Assembly: GCA_003586115.2 (NCBI GenBank)
Contig: QVOM02000025.1
Span: 41,832,522 to 41,896,521, forward strand
Source of the DNA: Salvator merianae
Taxonomy: Eukaryota; Chordata; Lepidosauria; Squamata; Teiidae
Direction: 5' to 3'
Length of the DNA stretch: 64,000 nucleotides
Shown here: positions 44,720-54,704 of the stretch, in pieces
Layout of the letters: the number at the start of each line of letters is the position of its first letter
Position numbering within the stretch: the stretch's first letter is position 1
Position numbers and translations under genes: made by a program
Notes under the pieces: generated by a model
Database searches by the model: none
What the model was told of the DNA's origin: nothing
The model's input: the letters and a program-made list of their open reading frames with translations, nothing else

Positions 44720-46250
44720 CCTGTTTGTAAATTTATTTACTTATTTGTATTTTTATCCTGTCCGATGCCTGAAGGTCCCAGGGCAGGTTACAGCAATAAA
44801 AATAAAATATAAAATGAATACATTGGAATGTCATTACAAAACCAGGGGGACACCACAGAGAAAGCCCTCTCACACACCACATGTCCTCGCACCTTCAAGA
44901 ATAGCAGAACTACAAGAAGGACCTCACTTTTTGATCTTAAAGCATGGGCAGGTCTATATGGGAAAAGGCGTTCCTTTAGATATTCAGGGCCCAATCCATA
45001 TAGGGCTTTATGTGTCTATATCGACACGTTGGATTGGGCTAGGCAGTGAATTGGTAACCAGTGCAGTTCCTTCAAGACTGGTGTGATATGCATCCAGCCA
45101 AAAAATCCTATCAGCAGTCGTGCTGCTATATTCTGCACTAGTTCCAGCTTCCAGACCATCTTCAAGAGTAGCCCCATGTAAAGCATATTATAATAGTTTA
45201 GTATGGAGATTAACAGAGCGTGGATCATCTAGCCAAGTTGTCCCAATCCCAGAAAGACTGATGCTGGTGAACCAGTCAGAAATGGAGGTAAGCACTCCTA
45301 GCCACCATTGCCACCTGAGCTGCAACTGACAGTGAGGAATCCAGGAGCACCCCCAGATCACGTACCCCTTTTTTCAAGGCCAAAACAACCTCACTGGGAA
45401 TTGGGTGTCATCTGACTTCCTGGACTTGAGTCCCCATAACAACACAGGATTTCTGTCTTGTCTGGATTCAGTTTCAGTTTGTTGGTCTACATCCACCACA
45501 TTACTGCCTTCAGGCACCTCAGCTGCCTCACCTGATTCAGAAGAAACTCAGGAGAGATAGAGTTGGGTGTCATCCACATACTCCAAATCTCCCGATGACC
45601 TGTCTCAGTAGCTTCATATAGATGTCAAACAGAACAGGGGACATCCCTAAGGAGCTCCATATGAGAGCTCCCAAGAAGGTGAACAAAAGTTCCCCATGAC
45701 TGCTTTTTGGGGTCCACCGCAGAGATATGAAGAAAACCACTGTAGAACATTGCCTTCAATTCCCAATCCCCATAGTTACTTCACTAGAATACCACGATTG
45801 ATGGTGTCAAAAGCCACTGAGACATGAAGAGAAATCAACAGGGTCATGTTGCCTCTCAACCTTTCCCAATACAGGTCATCCTTCAGGGTAACGAAAGCAG
45901 TCTCAGTACCATACCCCTATCTGAAGTCAAACTGAAATGGGACACGATAATCTGTTTCCTCCAAGCATGTCTGCAGCTGGATAGCTATTACTGTCTCCAA
46001 TACATTGCTGAAAAAGGGAATGTTAGCAACTAACACATAAGGATCCAGGAAGGCATTTTCAGGAGAGGGTGTAGCATTGCTTCCTTAAATGCACTGACAC
46101 CTTCCCCTCTAACAGTGAAGCATTTATTACTGCCTGAACCCACCCAACCATACCCTCTTGACTAATGCCAGATATGAGAGCAAGAAGGCAGACCAGTAAA
46201 CTATCCAGAAGTTGAAAGGCCAGAAAATCAAACAAGAAAGTTCATCCATG
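44720..46250 (-). mobile_element. L2-like LINE, reverse transcriptase and 3' end, degraded
   Basis: On the minus strand the RT blocks appear in order: LEETDYRVPFQFDFR (about 45985-45940), VAFDTINRGILVK (motif A, about 45820-45780), a GAP-GC block (about 45660-45640), YVDDTQLYLS with the catalytic YVDD at 45569-45580, TKLL-YALHG and LKMVWKLELVQNIAARLL (about 45165-45110), and LKELHWLPIHCLAQ. A GPEYLKERLFPYRPAHALRS segment (about 44994-44935) and an L2-like tail near 44725-44790 follow. Numerous stops show it is inactive. Confidence 0.8.
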
Positions 46251-46951
46251 ACAATGAAGGGTGGATGAGTTGGAGATCACAGGCAGATTTTCTAAGCAGG
46301 ATTCTGGGTTCAGAAGGTAAGGCATTCAAGGGTATAAAGATAATCCTGAGGAAGGGCCAAGAAGCAGGAAGTAACAGAGACTTCTTGGTATTAACAGAAG
46401 AGGATGAAAAGGAAAAGCTGTGAAGTTTCCATGCACCTTATATTCCTAGTCAAAGAAATACAGGCTACAGCTTGCTTAGCAGCCAATTTTGTTATTTCCT
46501 TAGAAGACCAGTAGAAGGGACCATAGAAAAGAGAATGAACCATCTACAGACCAGACTATCCCTAACAAAACTAAGGCAGTGCTGTTTATATAATTGTTGC
46601 ATAAGTTGTGTACTTTGAGGCATTCATCCTTCCCACAAAACAGAAAAGCCTTTATTGTATGATTTTTTATCTCATTGAGCTTTGTATTAGAAGTGGAGTT
46701 TGCATCACGGAGCATTTCTCAGAAGCATTTATGGGTTCATGTTGCAAGGGCTCTAGCAATCTGCTCCTGTATGCAAAATTTTCTGTATCCGTTTTCTGTT
46801 CCAGATTTTGTCTATGTAAACTGATTAATCTGCTAGAATGCTTATTGTGTTGGGGGAAATGAGAAAACACCATCAAATAAAGAGAGTAACATCAAGTAAA
46901 AAGAAAAATAGTATTTGGGGGGGAAATCTGGTTTTAGCAGATTGCCTCTGA

Positions 46952-48086
46952 GGCCGTGGTCCGACAGCGTAAATTTAATCCGTATCGGAAGAGTACAAGG
47001 ACTGAATTCGTCTTCTGGTCGTTCCCACAGTTACAGTTTAACACGACTCAATTCATACCTGCTTGTTCCCACACTGATATTTCCTGTGCTTGGCATGGAG
47101 AAACAGTACCTTTTCTGCCTCCACCCCTTGCCAAATTCCCCTCCCCGTGCAGTCAGTGATTGGCTGCAGTCCCAGCATTCAAATTTTGACGTCACAGGGG
47201 CGGGAAAGTCAAGCTCCACTCTCCGTATGTCCCCGCTGCTGCCTCAGAACATGGATTCACTTGGCAGCGTTACTAGTCATTCGCCATTTGCTCCTTCTCC
47301 CCACTACAGCCTCTATCTACACAAGCAGAACTTCAAAACCTTGTGTATAGCACAATTAACCTTCTTAAAGGGCAGATGGCGATTTCTGCTCCCTTGCAAG
47401 TGCACTTTAACGTAAAAGCAGGGAGAGGTCCATAACAAAGGTTAAAGGTGGGGAGGGAACGTGGGGGGGCTCTACTATCTTGTCAGTGCTGTTCATCGCC
47501 AGCAAATGGACTCTGACTCATCTTCCCCCCGTTGTGTCCCCGCTGTGTAGCTGCAAAACTCATCTTGAGCGGGTTCTTTGTTGGGGCAAGAGGACTGCAA
47601 CCCCAAACAGGCGCAGTTTATTTTTTGCTTTAAAGAGCAGACAGAAGTGGAGGGAGCCTTTAATTTCTTCCTGGCAGTGTCGAATGGGGGATAAAGAAAG
47701 AGAAAGGACCGCAGCTTAGCGAAGTAAAAAGGAGGACGGTTTCTTTCCCCCTGGCAGCGACGGAAGGGGGGGATAATGGAGGCAGAAAAAACTACTGCGC
47801 TTCCTGCCCACCCACAAAGTCTGTCATTGGACGGCACAACATGGGGATCCCTCCCTCTGCACGCCCACACGGTCCCTCCCAAACAGTCTCCTTCCCCGTT
47901 CCCACATCACAACGTAAAGCGTGCTAACGATCTGGAACGGCTTGAGACTTCATTAAATCCGAATACAAAGTAGGCCGCATTTCGCCGATATAGTCCAGAA
48001 AAACTTCGGAACGGCAAGATCATGTCGGGACAGCGGGAACTGAAGACGGCCTGTAAACTGATTAAATGCCATGTCGGAACGCGGCC
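46952..48086 (+). mobile_element. Harbinger-type DNA transposon, copy B (non-autonomous)
   Basis: It starts GGCCGTGGTCCGACA and ends TGTCGGAACGCGGCC, a good inverted pair, and is flanked by TGA (46949-46951 and 48087-48089). It is 1,135 bp long and aligns with copy A (1935-3516) except that about 370 bp of copy A are missing at about 47628. It keeps CpG sites that copy A has lost, suggesting a younger insertion or a less methylated one. The 129-aa minus frame (47882-47493) and the 166-aa plus frame (46915-47415) have no recognisable transposase motif, and their counterparts in copy A are broken. Confidence 0.78.
47159..47204 (+). promoter_or_regulatory. Promoter-like cluster: inverted CCAAT, CRE, GC box
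   Basis: Within Harbinger-type copy B: ATTGGC (47159-47164, an inverted CCAAT box), the full palindromic CRE TGACGTCA (47187-47194) and GGGGCGGG (47197-47204, Sp1/KLF type), all within 46 bp. An ATG lies about 50 bp downstream (GAACATGGATTC). Copy A keeps the CCAAT box (2143-2147) but has TGACTTCA (2171-2178) and GGGATAGG (2181-2188). It may be the ancestral transposon promoter. Activity is inferred from motifs only. Confidence 0.45.
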
Positions 48087-51000
48087 TGAAAGTAAACACA
48101 AACTGTCATCAGATGTGTGCAGAAACATTAGTGGGTGCTGACTTTTAAAATGTACACCTTTACCCCTCCAAGAACACATGTATCTCAGAACTAAATAAAA
48201 TGTGATTGTTACCCCTCCAACCATGTCTAAGTACGTCTGTCTTGTTTTTTTCAAGCACCTGCATGGTTGTCTGATCAAATATTTCTTTTGAGCGTTTTTT
48301 TTTCAACTTAAAAAGTTTCAGGTATCTGGAAGGATGAACTTTATAATTTGAAACAAGTTTCATTCAGCCAGAGATGCACAAATCCAGATTCTTCTAAGTA
48401 CTGGAGAAAAAGATTACCCTGAATTTTGATGGTGTATACCAGCCATAGAGCAGCAGGCTATACTCTATGGCTTGGAGGATTCCTGAGTATAGGATAGAGT
48501 GTCTCTTTCACACAGGCAATGGGCTGCACCCTTGATGTGTACTGGGGAGAGGGAGAGTACGAGGATAGAGTACTTGCATAGATGAGGCACCCACACAGAG
48601 CATGGCCGTTCATGTGTCAGTTGGAATGGGGAAGTTATTCTTTATTGATTAAAACATTTTCATACTGCTGCTTATCCAAGGATCCCAAAGCAGTTCATAG
48701 TAGTTCAGAACTACCAGCAGTATTTGACATTTTGCAATACTTGAGAGGTTATGGTCTACATGCAGTTGCTTGTGATTGCATTTGTTGCATTATTTAGTTG
48801 GGCTGAAGTTGCAGTTTTCCATTTCTTCCTGTTTTTCCTTAAGGACTGTAATATTTACACCATCTGTTTTGCTTCTGCTTCAGGTTTTCATCCAAGGGTA
48901 GGGGATTAATTGGTTAATTTTTACACCACCTGTTCTTCAAGTTTGGGTTCCCCCTCTTTTGTTCACCTACAGAGTAGGCATTCATATCAGTGACAGAAAA
49001 TGCTCGGCTTCATTTACTGTTAATTCCTTAAAACTGGATTTTTCTATAGCAAATCATTACTAGACTGCTCAAATTAATGCCTGCTCTTCAGCTTGGTAAC
49101 ACTTGAGTTGATTTTACTTATTGCTATTTTTGAGTTGTATGGCGTGTTCCATACTTCTGCTTTGAACCCAAGCTTTCAGATATGGCTACAATATCCATCT
49201 TCAAAGGATCTGACTGCTAAAAGAGTCAAATGCAACTTATGATCGCATGGACCTGTATAAACAACCAGGAAAGTACCAACAACCAGGAGCAGAACAGCAC
49301 AATGCATATAGCCAACCTAACAATCATTTGCCAACACCTATAAGAAGGGTGACAAGGTCAATGAGAACATGTTTTGCATTGGGCTCTTTTAGCACTTAGA
49401 TCCCCTTAAGGTGGATATTGTAGCTGTATTAAAAACTTAGGCTCAATGTAGAACTGTGAAACATGACATAACAACCCCAAAACCGCAACAAATGAGATGA
49501 AAACCAGCTATGGGAGCTTCCATTCTTTCACTTGAGCTGTGTTTTCCTAAGCATGTGCATTTCACTTCATTTTTATTGTACCTTATGTGCAAAAAAGCAC
49601 TGAAACCAAACACTCTTCTGCTTTTATATTGGGCTTTTCTAAGTTTGGTCATTTCACTTGGTTTTAGTATGCATACCATCCAGTCATTGTACTAAAGCAA
49701 AGCACATTCAGTACATAATCTGTTTCCTGAAGTGCTGTGCCCACTCTTCCTTCTCTTCAAAGCTAAGAGGCATTTTTCCCCATTCCCTGTTCTGCCTTGT
49801 CAGTGTCACAACCCCCCCCCCAAAAAGCATCTCTGCCTTCAATGCTTTCCTCCCTTGGGGTTTAAGAGACAAAAAATGATCTACCCCCCTCTTTTTGCTC
49901 TTGGAGTTGAAAGCATCAGAGCTCACTGTTTTCCCCAATGGATATGCACAGCAGAGCACAGATGAACTGCCTCTTGATACCACCAACACTGTTGCAGAGG
50001 CCAAAGTAAGAGTTATTTATATTTTTGCTGCACCTGAGCAGTCATATCAAAACTACCAGGTTCCATGATGAGACTAGGAAATTTAATCAACACGTAGAAC
50101 TGCATAAACATAAATGAAACAGAAATCTCCACAGAAACCATTCCTTCCACTCTGGGTTCAAGGATCTGAACCTTGGTCCCTTTCTCTAAATATATTCCAT
50201 TTATTTATTTATTTATTGAATCTGTTGTCTCTAATTTGTCCTTAGTTCTAATTAGGCTGCATTGCTGGTTACCAATACTGGTTTTGAAAAGTTGAAGAAT
50301 ATGACAAAACTAAAGAAATATGCAAAGTCTATGTGGGTTATAGCTTTTGAAACTGTAACTATTGACAATGCAGCTTTGGGTTTAGTGTATTGAAATAAAA
50401 GATCTCTAATACAATTCCTTCAGATGTAAGGCATTAAGAAATAGCTCATAACCATAAACCAAAATAATTTTCCTGATACACAAGTTCTTGAATCAAAAAG
50501 ATCAGACAAAATGACACAGATACAGCCTTTTTACTAACTTTGTATACTGTGGTCTTCATTATTAATCTTATAGTCCAGTGATTATCATTACTGCAGCCTC
50601 ATTGTCACTGAGAAAAACTTTTATGGTTGATAAACACCTGGTATGGCCATTTGATACTGAATATCATTTTATGCAAGAAATTTGTTTTTCAAAAATTTTC
50701 TTGATGTAAATATGTTTGCGACTATATTATGTTCAATATTAAAAAAGGACTGTTGTGTCTACACAGTCTATTTCTATCTACATTTTGAATTAGAAGAGGG
50801 ATAAAGTAATCTCTATATACTGTCATTTGGTTCCTGTAACAAGCTGTGTATATTAATGATTAACTGTATAATGAATAATTGACTTTAACGTAAAATGCCT
50901 AAAAACTCCACTGACTTAAATTGAGTAAATAGGGCTTGCTTCAGTTATATTGACTTGAATGAGGTTTTGAATTCTCTCGGTGCAGATCAGTGGTGGATAG

Positions 51001-51836
51001 CACCAGGATTCAGAGTGTTACATCAAAGTCATCCCTAGCCAACATCTCCTATAGTGTGCAATGTACAGCTCTGGATTAGCCTGGATTTGACTTACAACAT
51101 GTCACATACTCCAAAGAGGATTTCCCATGGAGTATATTACCATACTTTAAAACAACAGAGGGAGGAATGCATCCTACCTTCAACACATACAATGAAATGA
51201 TCCAGCTCACCAGATTGCACAAAACCACATGCAGAATTCACTCTTTCTCTCTAAAATGCAAATAGTCTTCCTCATTGTACAAAGACAAATGGGAAAGTAG
51301 CTTCTGGGATGAAAATAAGCTTTTGGGATGTTTTGGGGCTGCCCCTTAACCAACTGTTTTGACCTCAAACTGTGGGAAACTCCGTGAATAAGAAGGGGTA
51401 CTGTAAACACAGAAGGAAACTCTGTATTCTTGTTTTTTCTAATATTTTTAACCCTATAAGATACATTTCATCTTTTCAGAAGTTAGAAACTACCAGGGTC
51501 AAAGAGCTAGATGTTGCCTTGCAATGTGCTTAAGGGAAGGGAGCAAGGACCACTATAACAGTGGTGAATATACATGACTGGTGTGTGTGAGAAAGGGAGA
51601 GTAGTACCATTTTGAGTGAGGCTGTGTGTGACAGAATAAATCAGCAGCAATGAAGCCAGTCACAAAAAGATGTTAACATGCTGCATATCTTTTGTGACTT
51701 ACCATAAGTGCACTTACATGTAGGAATGAAATTTCCAAAAGGTTTTCAATTGTATATTCAATTAGAGCTATAACTAAAGCAGCAAAATATTTTATTTTAT
51801 TGCCACTAAGATACAACTATTTTCTTTTCACTGAAG

Positions 51837-52022
51837 AATACTATGAAGAGATGTATTCTAACCAGCTCAGCTTAGCCCAATGCTTCAACAAACCTGAAGA
51901 TAGATGGTTAAGGAATTACTTCTATGAACAGTGTTTTAAAACTGCACAACTGATAAAAATCGATGGTGGGAAAAAAGAAGCTGAAGCACATTCGAATATG
52001 GGTCTTGTTTATGAAGAGCAAG
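51837..52022 (+). CDS. TTC29: TTC29 coding exon 4 (186 nt), start of TPR region
   Basis: The acceptor is TCTTTTCACTGAAG (AG 51835-51836) and the donor is GTACGT at 52023. With the G left from exon 3 it reads [20 protein letters not shown], then [20 protein letters not shown] and [20 protein letters not shown]. This matches the conserved [24 protein letters not shown] segment of TTC29. The last 16 or so residues ([15 protein letters not shown]) look like helix A of the first tetratricopeptide repeat, and helix B would be on the next exon outside the window. The exon is 62 codons long and starts and ends in the same phase, so skipping it would not shift the frame. The cumulative coding length is 583 nt (194 codons plus 1 base), against about 470 codons for the whole mammalian protein. 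Confidence 0.96.
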
Positions 52023-52311
52023 GTACGTAATATGCAGCTTATAAGTCAAAACTTAGGTAAGACAAGTTTCTCATTTCTAATACTTTACAATTAGTAATGT
52101 AATTGTAGTATATAATTTAATAGTGTATAGGTATTTTTGCATTTTATTTTATGTTCTAGAGATCATAGAGTTGTAATTATTACTTATCTAAAATAAAATA
52201 ATAAAAGCATTAGTAAAAATCTCTAGAAACTTCTATTGAGTTGGGGACCTATACTAGAAGATCTCCATTAAGCTTACTGTAATCCTTCCCTCAAAGAGGA
52301 TATATGATAAG

Positions 52312-52500
52312 AACCAGTGTAGTATCATTGCTAGTATGTCAGACTAGGACCTAGGAATCTCTAGATTAAAATACACTTTTGGCCAAGGAAGCATATAGGG
52401 TAACACTGTCCTTGTGTCTCAGCTTAACTTACCTTCCAGGATGTTCTGAAAATAAGATGGAGATGAGGAGAATATAGTTTGAGCTGTCTGGAAGGAAAAC
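52312..52500 (+). mobile_element. MIR-type (CORE) SINE
   Basis: The head GAACCAGTGTAGTATCATTG then GTCAGACTAGGACCTAGGAA, followed by CTCAGCTTAACTTACCTTCC and AAATAAGATGGAGATGAGGA, follows the tRNA-derived head, CORE-like body and 3' end of the MIR-type SINE in plus orientation. It is the counterpart of 42805-42980. Confidence 0.72.
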
Positions 52501-52504
52501 AGAG

Positions 52505-52790
52505 ATGTGGAGCAATAAAATTGAAACTGAAACTGAATCCTGACAAGTCAGAAATATTGTGTGTCACAGGATCTCAAACTCAAGAAATTAGACACCACCC
52601 AATTCTCCCGGAAAAAGGGTGCATAATCTGGGGCTGCTTCCTTTAAGTTTAAATTTGAATTTACAGTGATGTCCAGAAAAAGCAAGTTCTTCATGAAAAA
52701 GCTTAGAACAGTGATACTCTTCTTCGAGTAACTATGACAAATGCTATGCTAGAATGAGAATCATCAGCAGAAATCATTCTTAACATATTG
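52505..52790 (+). mobile_element. L2-like LINE fragment (end of RT domain)
   Basis: The plus strand reads KLKLNPDKSEILCVTGS (about 52525-52575), the conserved LxLNPDKTE segment that follows the YxDD box in L2/CR1-like reverse transcriptases. The later part is frameshifted. It ends near the SINE at 52815. Confidence 0.65.
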
Positions 52791-52814
52791 TGAACAAACT
52801 AAGATTTGGCAGAA

Positions 52815-52990
52815 ATAATAACAGTGTTGTTATTGTTGTTGTTGTTGGGTACCAACTCCTGATTGACTGCATGGGCATTTCTATGGGCACTTCTATGCAG
52901 TTTTTTTGGCAGCAATACAGAAGTGGTTTGCCATTGCCTTCCTGACAAAGTTGTGTCATGGTAGCTTTTATAGACTGCAGTCGACTCTGC
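52815..52990 (-). mobile_element. SINE, probably BovB-tailed, copy 2
   Basis: Starts with (GTT)n and continues GGGTACCAACTCCTGATTGA, CTATGCAGTTTTTTTGGCAG and AATACAGAAGTGGTTTGCCA, parallel to 19395-19570. The shared length is about 130 bp. Plus-strand display begins with the complement of a (CAA)n tail, hence minus orientation. Confidence 0.55.
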
Positions 52991-53439
52991 CAGAAATATC
53001 CTTAGTTATTCTGAGTTACATTGTTATGTTGTAGGAGAAAGAGTGGTGAGAACTCTAAAAATGAAAGCAAAGAAGAATGAAATGCAAAACAATATATTTT
53101 GTCACGTGGTAGTATTTCCTGTCTTTCTATAGTCATCAAGTCATTTCTTGATTAGGATGCGGGATTCTTTCGCTTTATTTAACTGTTAAAAATGAAACAG
53201 CGTTAAAACAATGGTGCTGTTGTAGTTCAAGATTCTTCTAAGAATGTTGTTGAACATCATTCACTATCCTAACAGCACTTAAAACTCCCACTGTCATGGA
53301 ATTTGGAAAAAGTGATGCTCACAAAAATTAATGCTGATACTGGCATTGAAATTAGTAATTGCACTGTAAAACTTTGATTTTCTAGTATTCCAGGATCTTG
53401 TTTCTTTTAAGAATACTTGGGGAGAGCCATTTCAGGCTA

Positions 53440-53960
53440 TTTATTGTTATTTGTATGGTGCCTTTCCATTAATTGTTTCAAATGTGGTTAACAATGATAA
53501 TTTTAAAATTATTGAAAGAATTGATAAATGTGTCTAACTTCAGAACAAGGGGAAACATTTAAATAGAAACAAGAACATAAAAAGATAATTTAGTAGTCTG
53601 AACACTGACTTTGAAACAGGTTTTCACATAGTAGCTAAAAGCTATCAGTGAATCAGAGAGAGAGGAAGGTCTGTAGAACAAGAATTCTACCAAACTGAGA
53701 CTGGACACAGAAATTGCTTCCTTTTCATTCCTGTTTAAAAAAAACCTCATAAATGAAGCTACAGGGCCATCCCAAAAATATTATAAATGAACTAGTTCAT
53801 GTAGATTCAAATAGCTCTTTAATTATGCCAGTCCTATGTCATATAGGGCTTTAAAAAATTGCCCTGAAATGAACCAAAAGCCAGTGTAACTAGTGTTCAA
53901 TAATTGTTCAGTATGATTGTGATATTCATCTTCAAGTTAACATGTGAAGTTCTTGGAATA
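53440..53960 (-). mobile_element. Degraded L2-like LINE 3' region
   Basis: CATATAGGGCTTTAAAAAAT near 53840 and the GCCAGTGTAACTAGTG block near 53880 resemble the antisense of the ...GPxYL(K)... / KxLNGLGP coding end of L2-like elements (complement of YKALHGLG). The rest is too diverged to align by eye. Confidence 0.35.
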
Positions 53961-54704
53961 TATCAGCTTCATTTTCTATTCATTTTATTTATTTTATGCC
54001 ACCCTTTTACTATAGTCTGAACAATAAAATTAGTTGAACAAAACAGAAAAGTAAAAATAAAAATAGATAAAAATATTTTAAAAATTGAATTTTCTAGTCA
54101 CCTTTCACGACTAATTTCATTTACAGTAGGTATTCTACTAAGAAACTGGTCATCATGGAAAGGTATGTCTCTAGAAGTGGGTGAACATCCAAGTGAAAAG
54201 CTGGGTCCAGAATTATTCTTTGTATTACAAACATGAGTCTTCAAAGAGACTGCAAACCCTTACAAAACAAAATTGAAGTTTTGTTCCTCTTCTACTGAAA
54301 CATTTCAATTTGGTCTTGTTTGGAATAAATTACAGCTTCATCACACTTATCTAGCCTATTACCTTCTTCACAAACAAATTTAGTATAATAAGCTCATTAT
54401 ACGAGTGATTGACTACCAGAAGACCTACAGCTACAAGTCTATACAGAAAGAAGGGTCTACTCAGATGAAGGAAGATGATTGAATTGTAAGCAGCAGCCCA
54501 GCAAAGTACCAAAAAGAGGAGGAAGCTGACAACCAAAAATATTAGATTCCTGCTTTCATCTTTTTTGCAGGGTTAACTCCAACTTTTTTGGAGCTCCTTT
54601 AAGTTCTAAACTTGCTGCCTTTTGTTCAAGGGCTGACATTATCTATCACACCTTACAAGTCAGTTATTGGCTCTACTCTCCAGACTTCTGAATAATCTGT
54701 TCTC

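Larger units (their letters stand above)
38941..51836 (+). other. TTC29: TTC29 intron 3 (12,896 bp)
   Basis: GTAAAT donor to CACTGAAG acceptor. It contains the CR1, MIR, L2-like and Harbinger-type elements listed separately, plus a short SINE-like string near 43297-43340. Stretches 38950-39940, 40600-41860, 43345-44715 and 48090-51830 hold no gene that I can support. They are AT-rich, with an L2-like tail trace near 48635-48720 and a (TTTA)n run near 50205. Confidence 0.8.

Noticed and set aside
46915..47415. 166-codon plus frame across the left end of Harbinger-type copy B
   Set aside because: It starts outside the element, runs through promoter-like non-coding sequence, and its counterpart in copy A is broken.
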